From the NCBI GenBank assembly GCA_035562735.1, contig DATMWB010000022.1, positions 1 to 43,598 on the forward strand: 43,598 bases of DNA. Reading direction: 5' to 3'. The first letter of the stretch is position 1, and the number at the start of each line of letters is the position of its first letter. Shown here in pieces: positions 39,495-43,598 of the stretch. A model generated the notes under the pieces. The model saw only the letters and a list, made by a program, of their open reading frames with translations, was not told the origin of the DNA and searched no databases. The stretch is from UBA12158 sp035562735 (GTDB taxonomy: Bacteria > Patescibacteriota > Microgenomatia > UBA12405). Position numbers and translations under genes: made by a program.

Positions 39495-39503
39495 ATTTTA
39501 TCA
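39495..39503 (-). promoter_or_regulatory. Extended -10 of the convergent Ig-like gene, leaderless type
   Basis: Minus-strand TGATAAAAT, six bases before the ATG at 39488. Confidence 0.55.
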
Positions 39504-40038
39504 AAAAAAGAAAGAAATATCCAATTTTAGCAATACCCAACTCTAACTGATAAGGTAATTTTAAGAACAATTTCTATGTATTTTTCCAAATTTTCAAACA
39601 TATTAAAAATATCATATTTCTATATTTATTAACTCAAATGCATTTTTATGTAAGTTTTTTGTGAACTATTAACTTAAATGGCACAAAGATATCAATTAAC
39701 AACATTTAATATCATGTAAATAAAATAAACAATTTTTATAAAACAACATATTTTCTTTAGCCATAATCCTAAAAAATACAGTTTTTATCCTAGTAAAAGT
39801 ATATCATCGTTCATATTATATATATTAAATAATATCAAATTATCTAAACCGCTTTTTTTCCGCATATTAAATCATTGTAAATTAATAAAATGTAATAGAT
39901 TTAAATAAATAGATATATATCGTTAGTAGATAAAGCAATCGTGAAATATTATGTGAAAGAAATATTTTATTATCAATCAACTAAAAATATCAAAAAAGTA
40001 TCTATCAAAATATATCATTTATAATAATTTTCAAGCTC
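39504..40038. other. AT-rich gene-free stretch
   Basis: About 540 bp of very AT-rich sequence between the surface cluster and the integrase-like/fibre operon. No ORF of note, RNA gene or GC hairpin was seen. The long gap with a promoter at its right edge marks a transcription-unit boundary. Confidence 0.6.
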
Positions 40039-40067
40039 TTGACACCCTTTTCCTAATAGTAGATATT
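40039..40067 (+). promoter_or_regulatory. Promoter of the integrase-like/fibre operon
   Basis: Consensus -35 TTGACA (40039-40044), 17-bp spacer, -10-like GATATT (40062-40067; four of six matches). The first ORF begins about 30 nt downstream. Confidence 0.45.
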
Positions 40068-40096
40068 TATATTATATTAATAATTAACAGATAAAC

Positions 40097-40201
40097 ATGT
40101 ATAAAAAATATAATTTTGAACCTAAAAATTTATCTCCGATATTAGAGAAGATTACTCCGCTTCTTATTATCACAGCCTCCTTTATTTGGCTCTGGAAATA
40201 A
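40097..40201 (+). CDS. 34-residue putative membrane peptide
   Basis: It begins MYKKYNFEPKNLSPILEK and continues with a hydrophobic C-terminal segment (ITPLLIITASFIWLWK), consistent with a single membrane-inserted helix. It starts about 23 nt after the predicted transcription start and ends 4 nt before the next gene, so it would be the first cistron of the operon. No Shine-Dalgarno. Its shortness makes it uncertain, but the promoter, spacing and hydrophobic helix favour a real peptide. Confidence 0.45.
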   Translation: MYKKYNFEPKNLSPILEKITPLLIITASFIWLWK

Positions 40202-40205
40202 CCCA

Positions 40206-40643
40206 ATGATTCTTTTAATCCTGCCTCAGCATCTAAACTCATACACCCTCTGGCTGCAAAATCATCAGTATCAATCCAATACCATTCGTACTTACCAACA
40301 AGATCTTAGAACCTTTCTTCTTTTTTCAAACAATCAAATCTCTGTCGAACTAATTTTAAAATACTTTGAGTATCTTTCCAAGAAAAATAATTCAAAAAGA
40401 TATCTAGCATCCTTATCAACCTTTTGCCAGTATCTTCTTGATCAACATCTCACTGATATCAACCTCTTTAAAAGTGCCAAAAAACATTTTAACCGCCAAA
40501 AGCCATTTGATATAGACAAGCTACTGATTCAGTATCAAAGCTACCTAAACAAAGATAACAAATCAGATATAACTATAAAAAACTACTTAAATGACATTCA
40601 TCAATATTTTGATTGGTTAAGTTATCATGAAATTCGAAACTAA
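40206..40643 (+). CDS. Orphan Xer/integrase core-binding-domain protein without catalytic domain
   Basis: 145 aa. Residues about 8-85 match the N-terminal SAM-like core-binding domain of tyrosine recombinases: LNSYTLWLQNHQYQSNTIRTYQQDLRTFL, then a helix ISVELILKYFEYLSKK, then RYLASLSTFCQYLLDQHL. A second domain starts at about 103 (KLLIQYQSYLNKDN..ITIKNYLNDIHQYFDWL) but stops after its first two helices; the missing half is encoded in another frame by the next gene. No R-H-R-Y catalytic domain follows. In Xer recombinases this domain grips DNA. Function here is unknown: DNA binding, or use as a protein-interaction module. Confidence 0.7.
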   Translation: MILLILPQHLNSYTLWLQNHQYQSNTIRTYQQDLRTFLLFSNNQISVELILKYFEYLSKKNNSKRYLASLSTFCQYLLDQHLTDINLFKSAKKHFNRQKPFDIDKLLIQYQSYLNKDNKSDITIKNYLNDIHQYFDWLSYHEIRN

Positions 40644-43598
40644 CTTTAATCACTCCCAATTTCAAAAGTATGTTGACTTTTTAAAAGCCAACAACACTTC
40701 TAGTGCGACCATCGACAGAAAACTTTCTTCCCTGAACTCCTTTCAAACATTTTTAGTAAAAAGGGGTCATTTAAAGAAAACTACTTTTGATAGCAAAATA
40801 GTAATCAATCGTACTAAAAACAGTATTTTTAAACCATTTATCAACAAGTATCTGATATTTGGTACCTTGATAAGTATTGTTCTAGGTTTGGTGTATGGTC
40901 TTTATACTCAAGCAATTCTGAAGGCAAAACAGGAACTTGCGTACTCTACGTCTACATCATTGACTCGTCCCGGACGTATCTTGTCTTTTCAAGGTCGCCT
41001 AACAGACTCTGTGGGTAATGCCATCCTAGTTCCTACAAATATTGTCTTTAAATTTTACAATAGCAGTGTTGGAGGAACTGAACTATACACCTCATCTGTT
41101 GGAAACAGCCAAACAATTAATCCTGATGACAATGGTATTTTTAATGTAGTAATCGGAAAAACTCATGGTACAGAAATTCCGGCTTCCGTTTTTTCAGAAA
41201 ATGCAGAGATTTGGCTTGAAATTATTGCAGACGATGAAATTATGGATCCACGTCAGCAAATTGCCACCGTTGCCTATGCACTAAATTCAGAGACATTGCA
41301 AGGTATACCTCCGTCTGCTAGCGGTCTTAAAGATACTGTGCTAGTAATTGATAACCTTGGAAACTTAAATCTTGGCGAAACATCCCCTACCATCAAATCC
41401 ATTTCTGGAACCATGGCTATTGAAGGACAGGCCTTATTATTAAAAGCATCTGACGGTAGTGGAGGAAACATAACCATAAACCCAGATGGAAATGGAGTCA
41501 TTCGCTTCATAACCGAAGGTACATCTCCCAACCTGGGGGGTTTTATAGATATTAGCAACGCCAACATCGTAGATGGAAATCTCCTAAACGCTCAAATAAA
41601 TAACGATAACAGGGGTTACAACTTTTTATCTTTCCGAAACTATAGTATCGGTACAACAAATGTATTAGATGTTTTTTCTGTTGGTGCCAGTGGAAATGTA
41701 TACATATCAGAAAGTATCAGTATGGGTACAACCACACTCTCAAACAACTTAAATGCTGATTTACTAGATGGCTTCCATCAAGATTATTTTCTAAACATTG
41801 GCCAAACCGGCAACTTCATTACCACTCTAAACAACGGTGTTGGTATCAGTATCAGTGGTTCTGGAATTGGTCGTACTATCAGTGTTGACTATGATTCTGC
41901 CAACTTAAAACTAACAGGTAATAAGTTGACTACTATCCAAGACATCAATACTACTGCCGCTCCCACCTTTGCCTCTCTTGGTCTTGGTGCTACCTCTTCT
42001 GATTATCTTCTCAATGTTTTAGGTAATGGCTACTTCTCTACTGCTCTCACTGTTGGTACCTCTGCCTCCATTGGTAGCCACTTAACTGTCGGGGGTGATA
42101 TCACTGCAACTGGTACCATCCGAAAAGTTACTGTCAATGCCGTCTCAAATACAGCTATCGGCACTGCCGCCAAAGTCGCCACAGTTGCTACCCCAGGTTA
42201 CACTCTAACAGCCGGAGACTTACTTTCGGTAACATTTACATACGGAAATAGCGTCAATACCGCCACCCTAAATATAGACGGTACTGCTAGAAATATTCGT
42301 CTTGGTAATAGTAATGTCACCACTGTCAACTTTACCTTAGCTGCAGGAGCTACTGTTTTAATGTATTTTGATGGAACTTATTTCCAAATTATGGGTTCCC
42401 AACGACTTTCTGACTCTGATGCCACTCCTGATCGGATTTATTGGGGTAACGCTATAACCGCCGGTACCACCATTAACAGATACAAGCTTCTCATGCAATC
42501 AAGCGATGGGAATTGGTACCCTCTGACTCTAGATTCAGGCACTGGCACCACAAAAGTTGTTTCAACAGTAGAATTTTTACCTGACTCTCCCATTCTTTAT
42601 TACAACACCACTACTACAGTCAACACGGGCACCTCTTTCACCAATGTCTATAGTGAAATCCCAATGACTACACTTAGTTACACTGCCAATTCAGGATCTT
42701 GGACAAATCAACAACCAATCTACCTAAAGGGTACCATCAACTCTAACGGTAAATTTGTACTAGACAATAGTAGTTATACAAGTTTTCTTACTCAAACTTT
42801 ACCCACTTCTGATGATGGATTTGTTTACGTCCTTTTAGGTCAAATGTACTCCACCACTGCCATGAGACTCTTCCAATACCACCCCATGTATAAATATAGT
42901 TTTGGACGGGTACAACCATATAGTCCTAATGACGAATTTTTTGTACTTAGGTCTGGCGACACTATCAGTGGCGATTTTTCCATTGAAGGTAATTTTTTAT
43001 CTGTTGGATCTACAAATTTAGTTCTAAATTTAAATGCTGATTTATTGGACGGCTTCGATCAGAGCTATTTTCTAAATATTGGCCAAACCTCAAATTTCAT
43101 CACCACTCTCGATAATGGTGAAGGCATTAATATCACCGGTAGTGGAGTCGGTCGTACCATCAATGTCAACTATGACTCAGCTAATTTAAGAATCACCGGT
43201 AGTAATCAACTCAATACTATTCAAGACATTGGTACTACTGCTTCTCCCACCTTTGCCTCTCTTGGTCTTGGTGCTACCTCTTCTGATTATCTTCTCAATG
43301 TTTTAGGTAATGGCTACTTCTCTACTGCTCTCACTGTTGGTACCTCTCTTAGTGTTGGTACTGACTTCATTGTCGGTGGCACCTTCATCTCTGTCGGTTC
43401 CACTAATCTAGTTACTAACCTCAATGCTGATCTTCTTGATGGTCATGATGAAAGCTACTTCTTAAACATTGGTGATACTGGTAATTTCATCACTGCTCTC
43501 ACTGGTGGTTCTGGTGTCTCTATCACTGGTACTGGTATTGGTCGAACTATTAGTACGGAAATAACAAATGGTTTAGGTTACTTCACTAATGCCATTGG
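40627..43598 (+). CDS. Giant membrane-anchored surface protein of phage-tail-fibre-like modules, partial
   Basis: 990 codons are open to the window edge; the C-terminus is missing. Residues 8-50 (FQKYVDFLKANNTSSATIDRKLSSLNSFQTFLVKRG) resemble the second half of a Xer core-binding domain. One TM helix at about 75-97 puts this part in the cytoplasm. Outside come a domain beginning RPGRILSFQGRLTD and ending IATVAYALNSETLQG (about 114-222), then repeated modules with NLNADLLDG at about residues 373, 802 and 932, each followed by YFLNIG, NFITTL and a GIGRTI strand. A long insert (about 497-775) includes a phage tail-fibre-like segment KVATVATPGYTLTAGD. Probably a fibre or adhesin. It overlaps the upstream ORF by 17 bp in another frame. 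Confidence 0.8.
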   Translation, partial: MKFETNFNHSQFQKYVDFLKANNTSSATIDRKLSSLNSFQTFLVKRGHLKKTTFDSKIVINRTKNSIFKPFINKYLIFGTLISIVLGLVYGLYTQAILKAKQELAYSTSTSLTRPGRILSFQGRLTDSVGNAILVPTNIVFKFYNSSVGGTELYTSSVGNSQTINPDDNGIFNVVIGKTHGTEIPASVFSENAEIWLEIIADDEIMDPRQQIATVAYALNSETLQGIPPSASGLKDTVLVIDNLGNLNLGETSPTIKSISGTMAIEGQALLLKASDGSGGNITINPDGNGVIRFITEGTSPNLGGFIDISNANIVDGNLLNAQINNDNRGYNFLSFRNYSIGTTNVLDVFSVGASGNVYISESISMGTTTLSNNLNADLLDGFHQDYFLNIGQTGNFITTLNNGVGISISGSGIGRTISVDYDSANLKLTGNKLTTIQDINTTAAPTFASLGLGATSSDYLLNVLGNGYFSTALTVGTSASIGSHLTVGGDITATGTIRKVTVNAVSNTAIGTAAKVATVATPGYTLTAGDLLSVTFTYGNSVNTATLNIDGTARNIRLGNSNVTTVNFTLAAGATVLMYFDGTYFQIMGSQRLSDSDATPDRIYWGNAITAGTTINRYKLLMQSSDGNWYPLTLDSGTGTTKVVSTVEFLPDSPILYYNTTTTVNTGTSFTNVYSEIPMTTLSYTANSGSWTNQQPIYLKGTINSNGKFVLDNSSYTSFLTQTLPTSDDGFVYVLLGQMYSTTAMRLFQYHPMYKYSFGRVQPYSPNDEFFVLRSGDTISGDFSIEGNFLSVGSTNLVLNLNADLLDGFDQSYFLNIGQTSNFITTLDNGEGINITGSGVGRTINVNYDSANLRITGSNQLNTIQDIGTTASPTFASLGLGATSSDYLLNVLGNGYFSTALTVGTSLSVGTDFIVGGTFISVGSTNLVTNLNADLLDGHDESYFLNIGDTGNFITALTGGSGVSITGTGIGRTISTEITNGLGYFTNAI
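41960..42063 (+). repeat. 104-bp perfect direct repeat, copy 1
   Basis: Identical over 104 bp to 43244-43347. Both copies lie in the same reading phase of the giant surface-protein gene and encode PTFASLGLGATSSDYLLN and the following residues. Flanking parts of the two protein modules differ clearly at DNA level. Confidence 0.95.
43244..43347 (+). repeat. 104-bp perfect direct repeat, copy 2
   Basis: Identical to 41960-42063, 1,284 bp apart start to start (a multiple of three). Recombination between the copies would delete or duplicate 428 codons in frame. Confidence 0.95.

Noticed and set aside
40206..43598. Interpretation of the right end as a prophage tail module
   Set aside because: The fibre-like protein has a cytoplasmic segment and a TM helix near its N-terminus and no neighbouring tail, capsid or lysis genes, so a cell-surface protein built from phage-type modules is the better reading.
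1..43598. CRISPR arrays
   Set aside because: No regularly spaced direct repeats of 24-40 bp and no cas-like gene were seen. The only long exact repeat is the coding 104-bp pair.

Overview
The window reads as one contiguous piece of a small, AT-rich bacterial chromosome. It most probably comes from the Candidate Phyla Radiation (Patescibacteria), with Microgenomates as my best guess. The reasons are: tightly packed genes with 4-20 bp overlaps; a shortened L1 with a long N-terminal tail; a stand-alone B12-dependent class II ribonucleotide reductase; D-alanine and peptidoglycan genes beside a DNA-uptake (com) cluster; many short orphan proteins; and large surface proteins of repeat type. UGA is used as a stop, so this is not a UGA-recoded lineage. 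The assignment is inference; no rRNA is present. The + strand is richer in C than in G almost everywhere, whichever strand carries the gene, so the window appears to lie in one replichore with the minus strand as leading strand.

Layout. 1-2.2 kb (-): nrdR-nrdJ with a paired NrdR-box promoter. 2.3-4.8 kb (+): secE-nusG-rplK-orf82-rplA. 4.8-8.2 kb: ddl (-), then alr-murF (+), the D-Ala-D-Ala branch of peptidoglycan synthesis. 8.2-11.2 kb: a deoxyribosyltransferase-like/RHH protein, a MoaA-like radical SAM enzyme, a membrane-anchored alpha/beta hydrolase and an orphan. 11.4-12.7 kb (+): rplJ-rplL behind an L10-leader RNA with an attenuator. 13.1-17.2 kb (-): a 2-hydroxyacid dehydrogenase plus sugar-nucleotide pyrophosphorylase pair, then an orphan three-gene operon headed by a possible ADP-ribosyltransferase-fold protein. 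17.3-21.5 kb: an excisionase-type HTH gene (+), then (-) a phosphoesterase-ruvC-metalloprotease-like-ruvA-ruvB-orf79 run. 21.7-26.5 kb: murB, a WecG/TagA glycosyltransferase, mreB, a PEGA-domain protein and a small secreted protein. 26.7-26.9 kb: tRNA-Pro(CGG) and tRNA-Arg(CCT). 27.4-33.1 kb: leuS, a class A beta-lactamase-like serine hydrolase, and comEA-comEC-comEC(MBL) with ComEC split into two genes. 33.1-39.5 kb: a surface-protein cluster opened by a degenerate sensor-kinase-like membrane protein. It holds two paralogous pairs (secreted subunit + DUF916-like membrane-anchored partner) and three Ig-like anchored proteins. 40.1-43.6 kb: a short membrane peptide, an orphan Xer/integrase core-binding-domain protein, and a very large membrane-anchored protein built of phage-tail-fibre-like modules that runs off the window.

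Two cross-cutting features stand out. First, at least 17 gene starts have a sigma70-type -10 hexamer, often the extended TGnTATAAT form, ending only 5-8 nt before the start codon. This predicts leaderless mRNAs for first genes, while several internal genes have ordinary Shine-Dalgarno sites. Second, a short palindromic repeat (arms tcattgcgag/ctcgcaatga) sits inside nrdJ in frame, with decayed relatives after nusG and rplL.

The most novel-looking system is at the right end. A second Xer core-binding domain appears to be split across the overlapping junction between the orphan integrase-like gene and the giant surface-protein gene. This joins a normally DNA-binding module to a cell-surface fibre.
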